DNA from: Symsagittifera roscoffensis
Lineage: Eukaryota > Xenacoelomorpha > Acoela > Convolutidae
DNA length: 64,000 nt
Assembly (NCBI RefSeq): GCF_963678635.1
Contig: NC_087068.1
Location: forward strand, 24,655,311 to 24,719,310
Direction of reading: 5' to 3'
Every line of letters begins with the position of its first letter. Within the stretch, counting starts at the first letter, position 1. The notes below the pieces were generated by a model. The model worked only from the letters and a program-made list of their open reading frames with translations, had not been told where the DNA came from and ran no database searches. Below are positions 10,685 to 22,200 of the stretch, one piece after another. The translations under genes and the position numbers were made by a program.

Positions 10685-11080
10685 ATGGGTCAAGTGAAAG
10701 TCCCACTGCAGAGCCAAAAATCAAAGTACAAAAGACCAAAAAAACTCGGAGTGAAGAAAGTGAAGGGAGCGACTTTGAGGATGACAGACCGCTGCTTAAG
10801 CAGCAACAAGGTGCAGATACAAGCTTTTATAACATTAGATTCCAAGTCACCTGAACAAATTACAGTCACGCGAAATCGAAACAGGGACAGTATAACCTTG
10901 TCTAACAAAGAAGCAACTCAAAATTTGCGGGATAAAAAACCACAGGCTTTAAAACTCAAGATCATGGCGAAATCTGAGAAGAGCAAGAAACCAATAAAGC
11001 AAGAGGCGATGAGGCAAAAGACTGTACAAACAGTGCAGGGGCAGGGAGAGAAAAAAATTACGAAGGCAAGGGGAAACTGA
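10685..11080 (+). CDS. Basic 131-residue frame inside the repeat, left copy
   Basis: The frame encodes a very Lys-rich polypeptide (QKSKYKRPKKLGVKKVKG; later KSEKSKKPIKQEAMRQK) with no domain I recognise. It is antisense to element A's genes. A second frame (10531-10854) overlaps it, and coding-like text upstream (10040-10420, including a helical Ala/Glu/Lys-rich segment) is broken by stops, so this is probably the tail of a decayed longer protein. An identical-length frame is at 29790-30185. Because the two repeats are almost identical here, their agreement is not evidence of selection. Confidence 0.3.
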   Translation: MGQVKVPLQSQKSKYKRPKKLGVKKVKGATLRMTDRCLSSNKVQIQAFITLDSKSPEQITVTRNRNRDSITLSNKEATQNLRDKKPQALKLKIMAKSEKSKKPIKQEAMRQKTVQTVQGQGEKKITKARGN

Positions 11081-11340
11081 GTTAGTGCCAATGTGTTTAA
11101 CTCATAGAGTAATTTAGGATAGGGTACACTGTCTGCTCGTCACGCTATCTTATTTTCGGCCGGATAGGTTTGTGCAACTTCTTAGTCTAATACCGATCCT
11201 AATCTTACTCTTATATCTACTAGTCTCAGGGTGTTTAACTAGTCTCTGCTAGGCTCAATAGGCTCAATGCTGGCTTATTGCAACTGTTGAAGTTCTCTTG
11301 GAGAAGTAACTAATTTCTAAGTTAAATTCAAATCTCTCTG

Positions 11341-11368
11341 GTGCTGAAATTACAAGTAATTTCAGCAC
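11341..11368. repeat. 28-bp perfect hairpin, left repeat copy
   Basis: GTGCTGAAATTAC, AA, GTAATTTCAGCAC: a 13-bp perfect stem with a 2-base loop. It is identical at 30446-30473 in the other copy. It could be a transcription terminator-like or RNA-structural element of the repeat, or the end of a small insertion. Confidence 0.8.
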
Positions 11369-11484
11369 TTACAAATAAGTGGGTTGTTAGTTGGATGGAT
11401 TATGATTGGTTAATATTAAATTTTTACAGTGGTAAAATATCTAATTTATCCAATCATAAAATGTAGCTTAGATCAGGTTCCACC

Positions 11485-13251
11485 CATCCGGGGTTTACAG
11501 AGTTTTTTTAGAACTATCTTTCTTCTCTGCAATTTGAAGGATGGACGATGAACGTTGGTATTTGGCGAACATCATTTTCTTATCCGGTTCCTCTTGAAGA
11601 AGAACGTTCCAGGACGCTGGAAATAGGGACAGGAAATTATTAATTCGTCATCCGACAGCGACTATGATCCCCAATGAAATCAATCCGATTTCAAAATGGT
11701 TTGTTATGTCAGGTTTTTCTGTATTAGTAGAGAACTGTTTTGTGTCCAGCCTCGTTTGGGAATGGCGTGAAGATCGTGTGTGGAAGGGATGCCTTGTAAC
11801 TCGGATCTGTACGTATACTTAAACATCGAGGTGGTCATTGGTCTACTTCAATGAAGTCCTTTTCTTCGAAGTCAAGTAGTACTCTAAATCCTTTGAGTCG
11901 TGATTGTGGACGACATGTCGGTTGTGTTTAGCCATTCTTTTGTTCGAGTGTGATGGGATCATCTAGTTTTTGGATGTTCGTCTTTGTTGATGTGTATGAT
12001 CTATATACTGCAAAGTATGATTTACACTTTATAAATTTATGTTACTTCGGTTTTTTAATCATGAATTTAGTTAGTCGTTTTCACAAAAGCGTTTTGTTTT
12101 AGTTCAGTTATTTTGAAGAGTCACTCACCCTTGAGTACCTCTTATTAAAAATAAAAGTGTGGTCGCAAAGCGTGGATGTAGCGCGGTGGGTTAGGCCGGC
12201 TATAGAGCATGCTCAGGACGTCCTCTCTGGTGGGTTAGGCCAGGAGTGGGAGTATGATTGCATGCTGTTTCTTTGAGAGGTCCTGTTATGTGATAACGTT
12301 TTATGTCGGGTTTATGTTGGTCTTTCTTATGTTACTTTGGTAGTGTCCTTTTTTCAAAAATCAAATTGTTTTGGTTTGGGTTTTTTGTCTTGCGACTTTT
12401 TTGTGTTTTATTATTTCTTTCTTAGATTTTATAATAGTCTTCAATAGAATAAATTATCCAGTTTTAAACTGGGTTAATCCGGTTTGGGTACCGTTGGTTT
12501 TCTTTTCTTAGTCATGCTGTTATTTTATGATTTGTGGTGTTTAGTAAGCTGCGTTGTTTAGTTTGGTTTAGTATATAATTCCTTTCCAACCGGGTTTAAG
12601 GAAAGTTTGAAACTTGTTATCGTGTGTTTGAGTTGTTGATAGTGAAAGCTTGAAACTTAAAATCATTATTTAAACAATTCTTCGTGGGCGAGCTGTGCGA
12701 GTTTGGATAAAATTTTTGTGCGAGTGAATGAAAGCATTGAAAAGGTTAGTACTGCTTTCTCATTTTATCAATTTATTGCATAGAATTTGAATTTTACGGC
12801 GTTTTGGGGAAGTTTAAAATTATAAATTTTCATCGTAATTCAAGTTTACTGCTTCATGGGGAAATAATTTATAAATAAATTTACTACATTTGGTATGAAT
12901 TTTACGACATTATTTAGTGCAAGAAATTAATGAATTTTAAGATAATTTAACAAGTTTGTATTTTTATTTTTCTTCTCTGTTTTGTAGATGATCGTGGTGT
13001 GAAGACTAAAAACATAAATCAAACGTTGATAGAAAATGGTTAGTATAAATTTAAATTTATTAGTTAAAATTATTTCAAATTATACTTGCCTTAATCTTCT
13101 GGGAAAAAGCCGTGGGGGAAGATGTCGTGAATCATGTCTGATGTTGTTAGTAATTTGGCTAGTATGCTATGATATTTTTAGTTTGTAGCAGTGGCCAAAG
13201 CAATTGAAGTGCCTTGATGGTGTTTAGTTCTTCTGTGCCAACTGCAAACTC
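11485..13251. other. Non-coding 3' part of element A
   Basis: Between the X3 stop and the left repeat I see no sustained frame on either strand. A GC-richer patch at about 12170-12270 contains the 13-mer ggtgggttaggcc twice, about 50 bp apart. No polypurine tract adjoins the repeat edge; the bases beside it on the minus strand read ...CCCCGGATGGG. The stretch may be a long 3' untranslated region, or may contain the true LTR edge. Confidence 0.45.
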
Positions 13252-14888
13252 TCAAGGTGTGTTTTGGATGAGGTTATATATTTTATGATTATATTTAGTA
13301 TTGTGAATGAATTCTAATATGGGTATTTCATTAGGTTGCATAAATTCATGCGGGATAAGGAAGGGTCTTGATTCTTTGGGATTGAAGGTCTTGGTGATGG
13401 GACAAAATATATACATTTGGGTAACTGGGTCATAGTTGCGGAGGATGCAGTGGAGGTTAGGATCTTTAATGCAATATGTAAAGTTAAGAAAAAATGGTGA
13501 CGTGTATTTTGAGTTAAGAAACTGAAAACGATGGTGAGGTTGTCTTGATGGGGTGTGTAAATCAAAATGATTTTGTATAAAACGATAGTATGTTTATGTG
13601 TGCGTTTGTTTAGTGCGTAACATAATATCGTGGGAACAGTGCAAATCGCGTTCCTGTGGTGAAAGAAAATGAAAGGTTAGTGAAAATAACTGAAATTTAT
13701 CATAGAAGCTCTCGTATGCTTGAATATCAACTAGTGATTCTGAAATAATGTGATCATGCTTTCTATCAAAAATTTCAAATGTGAATACAAAAGATGTTTT
13801 GATGAAAATTTTTTCTGTTAGTTGCGGGTTTGCGAAGCGCTCTTCATCTAAAAATTGATCTTGATTAGGGCGAATGATTTTGTGATCGTAGTATTCTATT
13901 GCAAATTCGTTCGCTCTGGGTGCAGTGAATGTTTTTAACAATTTTTTAATATCCAACGTAAGTAAATTGTCGAGGTGTTAGTGTTGTATTGAGTCTATAT
14001 AACATAATTTTGTTTTTCTCAATACTTTCAGTAGTATTAGCTAATGGTAGGCAGAGGGGGTTAGTATAATGATAATAAGCTGTCCAATGAAGTGTTGGCA
14101 TTAAAACGTGCTCATCAACAAAATTGCGTGTGTCGTTAGTATTGGTAGGTGTATTTAATGTATATTGCGGAAATGAGGGTAAGGTGATTTCAAGAAAATT
14201 GTTCATGTTGGTGTGTTCCGGGTGATTAATATATTCGCGGGTTGTTCCGGTCTTGGTTGGGAACGGGTGATTTGGAAATTTTCGTTTAAAAGTGCGATAA
14301 GCTCGGTGAGTACTGGTAGGTGTTTCGGTGGATGTGGATGATAGTGTAAGCTGAGGAGGGTGTGGGGGTAGGTGGATTTGAGGATGTTATTGTGGATGAT
14401 AGTTGATGTATTGTAAAGGTGTTGGGGTGTATTAATTGTTGTTGTAAAGTAATAAAATTATCAAGCTCCTGGGAAATTTGGGGGGTATCTGGGGAATTAT
14501 TATATGTTCTGTCGGAATGAAGTGGAGAATAGGTTGGGGTTACTTGGGAAGCATAAGAAGGAGTGGAAACGAATGGGAGTGGATGACTGGATGGGATGGG
14601 TTGAAAAGGGGGTTTTGAAAAAACTGGGGAATTGGTCTGGGTATAGGTAGAGGGAGATAGTTCGGAGTCTGCAAATTCGTCGGGGGTTTCTACATTAGAG
14701 TTATTGAGTTGTGAGATATTATGAAAAACTGAAGTATCTGAGTTAGTATCAGAATTCGTGCTTGATGGTATGTTAATAATTGAAAAATCGGGTGGTGGGA
14801 AAGCATAAAGGGGGATTATTGGGATTTGAGTTTTGAGGTTGGCTGGGTGGGAATTTGAGCGATGGAGGGATCCAAGTTGTCGGCTCAT
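13252..14888 (-). pseudogene. X3: unknown gene downstream of env in element A
   Basis: It starts at ATG 14888 in an ATGA overlap with the env stop. The first 200 residues are Ser/Thr/Pro/Asn-rich and low-complexity, with no membrane segment. A frameshift in a C-rich run near 14365 leads into the frame holding 14206-13946, and another near 13950 leads into 13956-13594. A TAA (13596-13594) is then followed by about 110 further open codons in the same frame, to a TGA at 13254-13252. Unbroken, it would be about 540 codons. The C-terminal half is richer in hydrophobic and aromatic residues and looks globular. I do not recognise it. Its position after env recalls the regulatory or accessory genes of complex retroviruses, but that is analogy only. 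Confidence 0.55.
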
Positions 14889-17121
14889 CGTGCGCTAACA
14901 AAATGATTATGTTGAGATTGAAAAGTGGTGGTGTGGGGTTGTTCTATGATTTGTTCATACGTATTATCATTTTGTGAATGATGTGTCATTATATGTTGGA
15001 TGGGACTTTGTGTTGTATTTGGTCTAGAATTTGTATTATTTGTGATTGCTAGGTTTCGCAAATTACGGGGAACTAATGATAATGGATGGTTTTGTGGTAA
15101 GGGTGGCAACTGTGGCGCAGTAGGTGTTATTTCTATTTTATTATGTTCTTGCTCGTATGTGTTTTGTCTTGTGGATATTTTTGTGTTATATTCTTTTATT
15201 TGTGCATCTAGAAGTTTTTTGTTAATTGATGATGAAAAAATTCCAAAAAATCCTGCAAATAGTATACGTGCTACACTTGCTTGTCGGTTTACTTGTGTGT
15301 GTATAGCGCATGTGTTATAGATTCCTTTTAACAGTGAGAAAAGAAATCCTATAAAGTTAAACATGGCGTATAAGATAGTTAATTTTTCTACGATATAACT
15401 GGGCCATCCTAGGAAAGCTAGAGTTTTGTTCTTTAAGGTGACAAAACTAAAAGAATTTATAGGTGAAATATCTTGTGGTCTGTATTTTTCACCGTTTAAA
15501 TATGTCTTGAAAGTGTGTCGACAAAATGTACTTTATTTTTATAGAATATGGGGATTCTTTTATAACAACGTTTGTCTTCAAAAACATATAATGGTGATAC
15601 TTTTTTAGTGCAAGTATAAAACCATAAAACATTTCCTTCATAATCTAGAAAATTTGATCTGTTTCCTGATAATAAGTATCCTGCGTAAGGTATTTTTAGT
15701 ACTGCTAGTGCGAGTGATTGTAGGATTTGTGTTCTTTCCAATTCGCATAGTTGATGAAGTGTTTCTAATTCAGAAAGTGACATTTCTTGAAAAACTCTAC
15801 TAATTGTGCAGTCTAATTTCATGTCTAGGTGGATATCATAATGAATATTACCAAAATAGGTGCTATTCATTAGTGACAGTTCTTGTAAACGTGTGCTTTT
15901 ACTGTCATATGGTTTTAGTTTTCCACCAGGTTGACCTTTGCTTTTAAGAAAGTTAACTGGGACGTATGATGTTCCTTCATTAACAGGATGACTTGTGGGA
16001 TAAGGGTCAATTTTTATTTTTCCAGTGGTCATGTCGAAACCTTTTTCGTATTCGACAAGTATTTCAGAGTATTGTGTCTTATAAAGTGGATTTCTGTATT
16101 TACATGCAAATTCTGTTTCTTGATAGATTTGAAAACGTGTTAATTTATTTTCTATATCATGGAAATTTCTAAAATTATTGCTTTGTTTACGAGATGGGTT
16201 TACTTGTTCGTATGGAATTGATTCTATAAAATCTTTTTCATGAAATTTTATCAATCGAGCGTGTATTTTTGCTACTTGAAATGTTGTGCATGTATCATCG
16301 GGAAACCAAACAATTGTTGCTTGGGTCCTTGTTGTGGGGTCACAATAACCTTGATCATTTTGGCAAGGTAATCTAATTCCTTGATAGATCATTGTGTTAT
16401 CAGATAAATCTCGTGTGAGTTATTTTTTTTCAAGTTGTATTTTCCAATCAAAAAACATTATTTCTTGATATCCTTTATTTTTTATGTCTGCTTTGCAGTT
16501 TGAAGGGTCATTTATTCCAATGTGTGCTATCCAGTGTTTATCGTGTAGGTCATAAGTTTATCTTCCGTGTGCGCCGTTATATGGGTATTTTTAGTCTAAT
16601 TTTATATCTCCTTGATATCGTTCAAGTTCTGCTTGATGTACAGAATCGGCAAAGACTTGGAAATTTACTATTTTTCTGTCTGTGTTTTTATTTCTTCTGA
16701 TATTCAGTCTGAGTAATTAGTTTTTACAACCATCGGGATTTAGATCTAAAAATCGTTCTATATTACTTTGGTAAAACGATTTGTGATCAAGTCGGTTTTT
16801 ATTTCCGTTGGAAACTTGTGAACAGTGTACTTTCTTTTCGGAAAATTTTGCTGTAATTTTATATCCTGTGACTGTTGTTGCTCGGGCTTTTGAATACAAT
16901 GTGGCTATTACATTTGTAGTTTCTATGGCTTTTGGTTCTGTTTCGCATTGTGATACTTGATTTATTGCATATTTGTGTAGTGTTTTTTGTTCGTTTTCTT
17001 CACAATCATAGTGTGTTACTAATAAATCCTGGGGTCCTGTGCGAGGAGAAGGATTTGTGTTTTGGTCGGAAAATATTAGAAAAAAGATGTGTTGAAATGT
17101 TAATATTTTTAGAATATACAT
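14885..17121 (-). pseudogene. env: env-like glycoprotein gene of element A (broken)
   Basis: Starts at ATG 17121 with a hydrophobic leader (ILTFQHIFFLIF) typical of a signal peptide. The ectodomain is Cys-containing with several N-glycosylation sequons. A hydrophobic segment coded at about 15370-15230 (FIGFLFSLL...ILFAGFFGIF) is followed by a polar tail. One frame runs from 17121 to 15496, interrupted by four TAA codons between 16719 and 16410; a frameshift near 15495 then joins 15364-14885. Intact it would be about 745 codons. The placement directly after pol and X2, the leader and the membrane anchor support an envelope role (membrane fusion and entry of a virus-like particle). I cannot assign it to a named fusion-protein class. 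The gene is clearly non-functional as it stands. Confidence 0.65.
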
Positions 17122-18397
17122 GTGTATGATAATCCTGAGTATGGGTTATAAAATGTTATGTAACCAATTGTGTTTTTCGTATATCTATCGTATTTATATA
17201 TTACGTCAGTTGTTATAAATGGTGGTGGTAGCGATTGAGCTGTTATATTTGGTGGATTTAATAGTTGGGGATGTTGAACAATATTATTAAATTTGATCGT
17301 GATTTCAAATTTTAATTGGAGACTATTTTGTTGAAGTATTTGAATATTGTGTTCTCGATTTTCTTCGTGGATATCTTGTCTATATTGTAGTCTATTGAGT
17401 GCCCAACTGTGGAATCGGTTACTATGTTGATGTTGTCCAAATATTGGGGGAGGTGCTACGAATGTATTCCAATCTAGTCGTAAAGGGGTATTTGATGATG
17501 ATTGTTCTTGATATCTAGAGTCGAGGTTGTTTGGGAAATTTAAAGGGAAAAGTGTCGGTGAGATTTGACTTAAGGATGGTGTTGACGGGAGTGATAATGT
17601 TTCTGGTAATGATGATGGTGTTGTGTCTGTAGAAATATCTATTGGTTCATTTACTATGTTTGGTTCACCTTGTGTATATGAGTGTGTTGCCCAATATGGT
17701 AGTCGTGCGGTGGGATTGGGGGGGGGGGGGGGTTAAAGGGATTTATACTTGAGGTGCTATGTTGTGAAAGGAGTTTGGGAGTTTCTGGCAAAGTATTACT
17801 TGAAATTTCTGGAGTAGGTGGTGTTGGTGACTGGGGTATATCAAAATGAACTCTAGGGGTTTGAAAATTTCTGTTTCTTCGTGGATGTATAATCTGTCTA
17901 TTTATTTCAACTGTATTTTGATTTTGACTAGTGTGTCTTATTTTATTCAAGTCTTGTGGTAATGTGGGGTACAAATTATATGTTGGTTCATTTAGTGGTG
18001 CCTGTCGCTGAACTGGTTCTAATGGTTCGGATAAGCGAGCGTGTCGTTCTTCAAAAGTATATGGGTTATCTTGAAAAGAAATTCGTGTGGATGTTTGGGG
18101 GTTTTGGGTAGTTGTGGGTATTGCTGGGTTTTCTTGGGATGATGTCGGTGAAGACTGATTTTGTGATTGTTGGTTAGTAATTTTGGAAACGTGTCTGATT
18201 GATATTTTCTAGTGGGAAGATTTATGTTTATTGTAATATTCTTCAATGAAAAGAATTAAAAGGATTGTTGCTAGGGCGAATGTGACTATTTCCTTTTTTA
18301 CACATTTGCACATTGTCATTATTAGGGATGATAAAAATGTGATGAAAATTACGGATAGTAAAAAAATATCTGTTCTACTAAAAATTGTTCGTATCAT
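17109..18397 (-). pseudogene. X2: membrane-anchored, proline/serine-rich gene between pol and env
   Basis: ATG at 18397. The first 60 residues contain two hydrophobic segments (IFLLSVIFITFLSSLI and IVTFALATILLILF) separated by a Cys/Lys turn. A TAG (18211-18209) follows, and the same frame then continues through a long Gln/Ser/Thr/Pro-rich region. A run of 15 C (17732-17718 on the plus strand as G) shifts the frame, and the remaining 200 codons (no Met, hence easily missed) run to TAA 17111-17109. That stop overlaps the env start by about 11 bases. Intact length is about 430 codons. The C-terminal part has a charged, helix-prone stretch around 17400-17330. I recognise no family. Overlap with env suggests co-expression from one subgenomic RNA. 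Confidence 0.55.
17718..17732. repeat. 15-base G run (C run in X2 coding sense)
   Basis: The homopolymer lies in the Pro-rich part of X2 and exactly separates two open frames. It may be a slippage mutation, a sequencing or assembly length error, or a slippery site. Confidence 0.8.
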
Positions 18398-19242
18398 TTA
18401 AATAGACTAGGAATTATTGTACCTGTGAATGTGGTCAATGATTTAAGAAAGTTGGAGATATATTTCAAATAGGGAGTAGAAAATTAAAAAATAAATTGCA
18501 AAAAAATATTAAAATGATTATAAAAGCTTCAAAAAAATCGATTAAAAGTATGAACAAAAGTTTGAATAGTATGAAAAATCTTATTAAAAGATTTATGGTT
18601 TTTTTTTAAGATATTGACTGATTTAGAGAAGAGCATTTAAGAAATGATTTCTTCGTCGAATATTTTTTGTTGTTTGGGGCGAGATTCAAGTGTGGTCGGA
18701 CTATTTATTGGTTTTTTGACAAGTGGGTTGAGTTTTGTGAAAAATTGTTGGAAGCTAATTTTATGGTGTTTGGGAGGTCTTCTTTGCTTTATTTCTATTT
18801 GTCGGGTGATCTGGGGTATTTTTGAAATATTTGTACTTTAGGCCAAATGATTATGGTCCATTTTTAACTTATGGCTAATTCGCCTTTTTTGGTTGGAGGG
18901 TTTTTGAGGTCTGAGTTGGGAAAATATTGTTGATCTTTGCGTTATTAGATAGGGGAGGGTTGTAATATAATGGTGGTTTTTGTTTTAGTTGTCAAGTCTT
19001 AGCGAGTTGCTTTTTTTGACCTAGAGGTTGTAAAGTTATAGTTATAGATATGCCTGGAATTTTATATCTATCGGCTAATAGGTTTGTGTTAGAGATATAG
19101 AAGGTGATGGATCTGAGTGAATCCTATTGGCTGAATCTGAACTAGAATTGTTGCGTATTCGTCAGCATGTTATCTTGAAAAATGAAAGTTCAAAATGATT
19201 TGGAGGTGTAAAAATTATTAATCTTTAAAATCAAAGTTGTTT
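18398..19242. other. Spacer between pol and X2 in element A
   Basis: About 845 bp without a convincing minus-strand frame; the plus-strand frame at 18644-18841 is not recognisable. Such a gap between pol and the downstream genes would suit a splice acceptor or internal promoter for X2/env, but I cannot pick out a specific site. Confidence 0.4.
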
Positions 19243-22200
19243 TTAAAATTCAACTTTTTTTAATATTTTAGATTGTGGGATGAATAATTTGTAACTTTTG
19301 CCTGGTTGATTTCTAAGTCGTGATGATTCTCTATGTTCTGATTTTTCTACTTGTTCTTGAGGTAAAGTTTTTTCTATCATTTTCCTGTTTTTTCTTTCTT
19401 TTTGAGGTATTTTTGGGTCTAGCGTTTTTGGATTGTTTTGAGCTTTGGTTTGTTTTTGATTTTGACTTTCATGATGAACGTTGTGTTGTTCATTTATTTC
19501 TTTTTCTGTATGTGGATGATTTTGAATAAATTTTAAACCTGTGAAAGAATATAATTGAGTTTTTTTGCGTAATGCGTATTCTTTTGGGTAGTAGGGCAAT
19601 AGATTGTTACGATGTTGAACAATTTCTTTTTTAGTTGAATCTGTGAGTTTATACGTTACGTCAGTGGGTTTGGCAAGTATTTGGTATGGTCCTTTTCGAA
19701 GAGGTTGTAGTTTTTTAGAGATTCCTTTTTGAGTATTAAAGTTAGGTATTAAGACAAATGTTCCAATTTTTAAATCTGTGGCTGGTGTAAAGCGTGAATT
19801 AATTTGGTCGTTAATATTTTGTCTTTGTAACAATTTCTTTGTTACTTTTTGGTAAATTTCATTGTGTTTTTTATCTCTATTTAGTAGCCATTCGGTATGT
19901 GTGCCGGAGGCTAATGTAAGAATTTGTGGATGATGAAAATGATCTGCATCATGTGTGCGTAAAGGTAGGTTGTAACAAATTGAATATTTATTTGGTTGGC
20001 AATAACCTTGTGCAATTTTATGGGCATTTGCTGTAAACATAATTGATTTTCGTGGCTTTTGATTAAAAACCATTTCGTACGGTGACATTCCTAAAGTTGT
20101 CCTAATTTGTGAATTATATGAAAAGGGAAACAGTTTAACATCTGCTGAACATTCTGTGTATCGTGTATCAATTCCATTAATGATACATCTGAGATATTCC
20201 TGTAGTGAACGGTTCATACCTTCGACTAGACCGTTTGTCCAAGCTGCATGAGATGTACGTGGTTTATGTTTGATGTTATATAAGTGGCATAGTGTGATTA
20301 TTTTATTATTTATAAATTCTGTACCGTTGTCTGTAACTAGGATTTCGGGTAATCCGAATTGGGCTATCCAATGTTCATAAAGTGTTGTGTAAGCATAATA
20401 AGCATTACAATGTGGTACTGGGTTGAGTGCTACATAATGTGTGAATGCATCAACAATGACCATAATGTAGGAATTTCCTTCAGAGGACGGTGAAATTGGT
20501 CCTTTTGTATTGAATGAAATACGATGGTTAAAATATGAACTTTGTCCTTTAAAATCTTGTTTCTGTGCTATTTGTTTTTGATTTGGATATGGTTTGTTTA
20601 ATTGACATACTATGCAATCATTGCATAATACTTTTATCCAAATTGGTGCATTGGGAAAATAAAAACTTTGTGTAAAGTTTGAGTATGTTTTTTCTGATCC
20701 GGAGTGTCCTTTTGTATTTTGTGTATGGGAGATGTTAAATGCTATTAGTATCATACTTAAAGAAAGACAGGGAACTTCAGAATCATTTAATTGATATTCT
20801 AAAAGATTTAGCATTTTAACAGATCATTCTGTATTTTCATTGATTGTTGTGTTTTTAAATTTTCAGAAATATCGGAGGAGTGTTTGTTTCCTAAAATTGT
20901 GGTATCAGCTTTTACGGGCTTAGTTTTTTTTTGTGTTTTTGCCAAGATTTTAGTTGTGTAATTACTGGGTCGAGATTTTGATAATGTTTTAAAAATTCAA
21001 GTGTAATTTTATCTGTCGGGGGAGAAAAATATTGTCAATTTCTAGTTTTGATAGGGGAATAGTGTCAAGTGGGTCATGGAGGTCAAAAACTTGATTTATT
21101 GTGTATTTTGAATCACTTGTTTGCTGTCCTGACAAATTTATTTTATCGGTCAAATTTTTTTTTTCAATTAAGGAAAAAGGTCTTTTTTATGCGAGTGTTG
21201 TTTTATTTTCTTGTGTTGAGTTTTATTTTTTATTCATTGTGAGTATGGAATTGGTTTAAAAGTGGATGTGCCTAGTAAATCAACTTCGTAGTGATTATTT
21301 TGGCAATCTAAGTAGAGTGGAAAATGTTGTAGATTATTTATTTGTGGTTGATCAATGTCAGTTTTTACTGCATATTTGCATTCTAGTCGCGGTGATGTTT
21401 CATCTTTTGCGAGATAAAAATTAATATTTTATGGTATTTCAATTGTAGTTTTTCGTGTAAGTAATTCAGGTGGCGTAATTTGACTTAATGTATCTGGTAA
21501 CGCAAGGTTTTTTCCTGCTGTCCAAACTATATTTAAGTTTGGAAATTTCATTAGAAATAGATGAAATCTATAAACTCTATGATTTGGATTTGATTTTTTG
21601 GCAAAGTGAAATATAATTGGTTTGTGATCTGTGAATAAAACTGTTGGGTGTTTTGATCCAAGTTTCAGAAATTCATATTTTGTAAGTGTATAAATTATAG
21701 CTGTACATTCTCTCATTAGAGTTGAGAATCGTAGCTCTGCTTGTGTGAATAATCGTGAATTTGCTGATATAAGATTCATTTTATTTGTTCAACTATGTGA
21801 TTGTAACAATGATGCGCCGATGCCAAAATTTGAAGCATAGCACATTGCATAGAAATGTTGATTGGGATCTGGAATTGTGTTTGAAATTTGTTCTGTCAAA
21901 AGCTTTTTAATTTCTTCAAATCGTGTTTGATGTTCAGTTGTCCATTCAAAATTATTTTGTTGTCTGAGGATGTTATAGAAAGGTCTTAAGTATAATTGCA
22001 TTTTATAAACAAATTTACTTAAGAAATTCAACATTCCAAGGAATTCTTGGAATTTCTTTTTATTTGTGGATGGCTGAAGTTTTTGGATTGCATCAATGCG
22101 TGATTTTAATGGAGTGATAGTGTTTCGTTCAATATCTTGTCCCAAAAATTTAACGCGTCTTCAGAAAAATTGTGATTTATCGGGGGCTGCTTTCAGATTC

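Larger units (their letters stand above)
9991..11484. repeat. 1.49-kb direct repeat, left copy (candidate LTR of element A)
   Basis: Matches 29093-30587 in the same orientation. The match begins at AAGCGAAAAC and ends at GATCAGGTTCCA in both. By eye, the first 320 bp differ at about 17 sites plus small indels, but the remaining 1.17 kb differ at only about 6. A 28-bp perfect hairpin and a plus-strand basic ORF lie inside. Confidence 0.85.

Noticed and set aside
13314-13565. 83-residue minus-strand frame downstream of X3
   Set aside because: The X3 frame (that of 13956) is open over the same bases to 13252 and reads more protein-like; this one is out of frame.
18019-18246. 75-residue minus-strand frame after the X2 membrane region
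   Set aside because: The frame of 18397 continues through this interval after one TAG and joins the later X2 text; this frame is its shadow.
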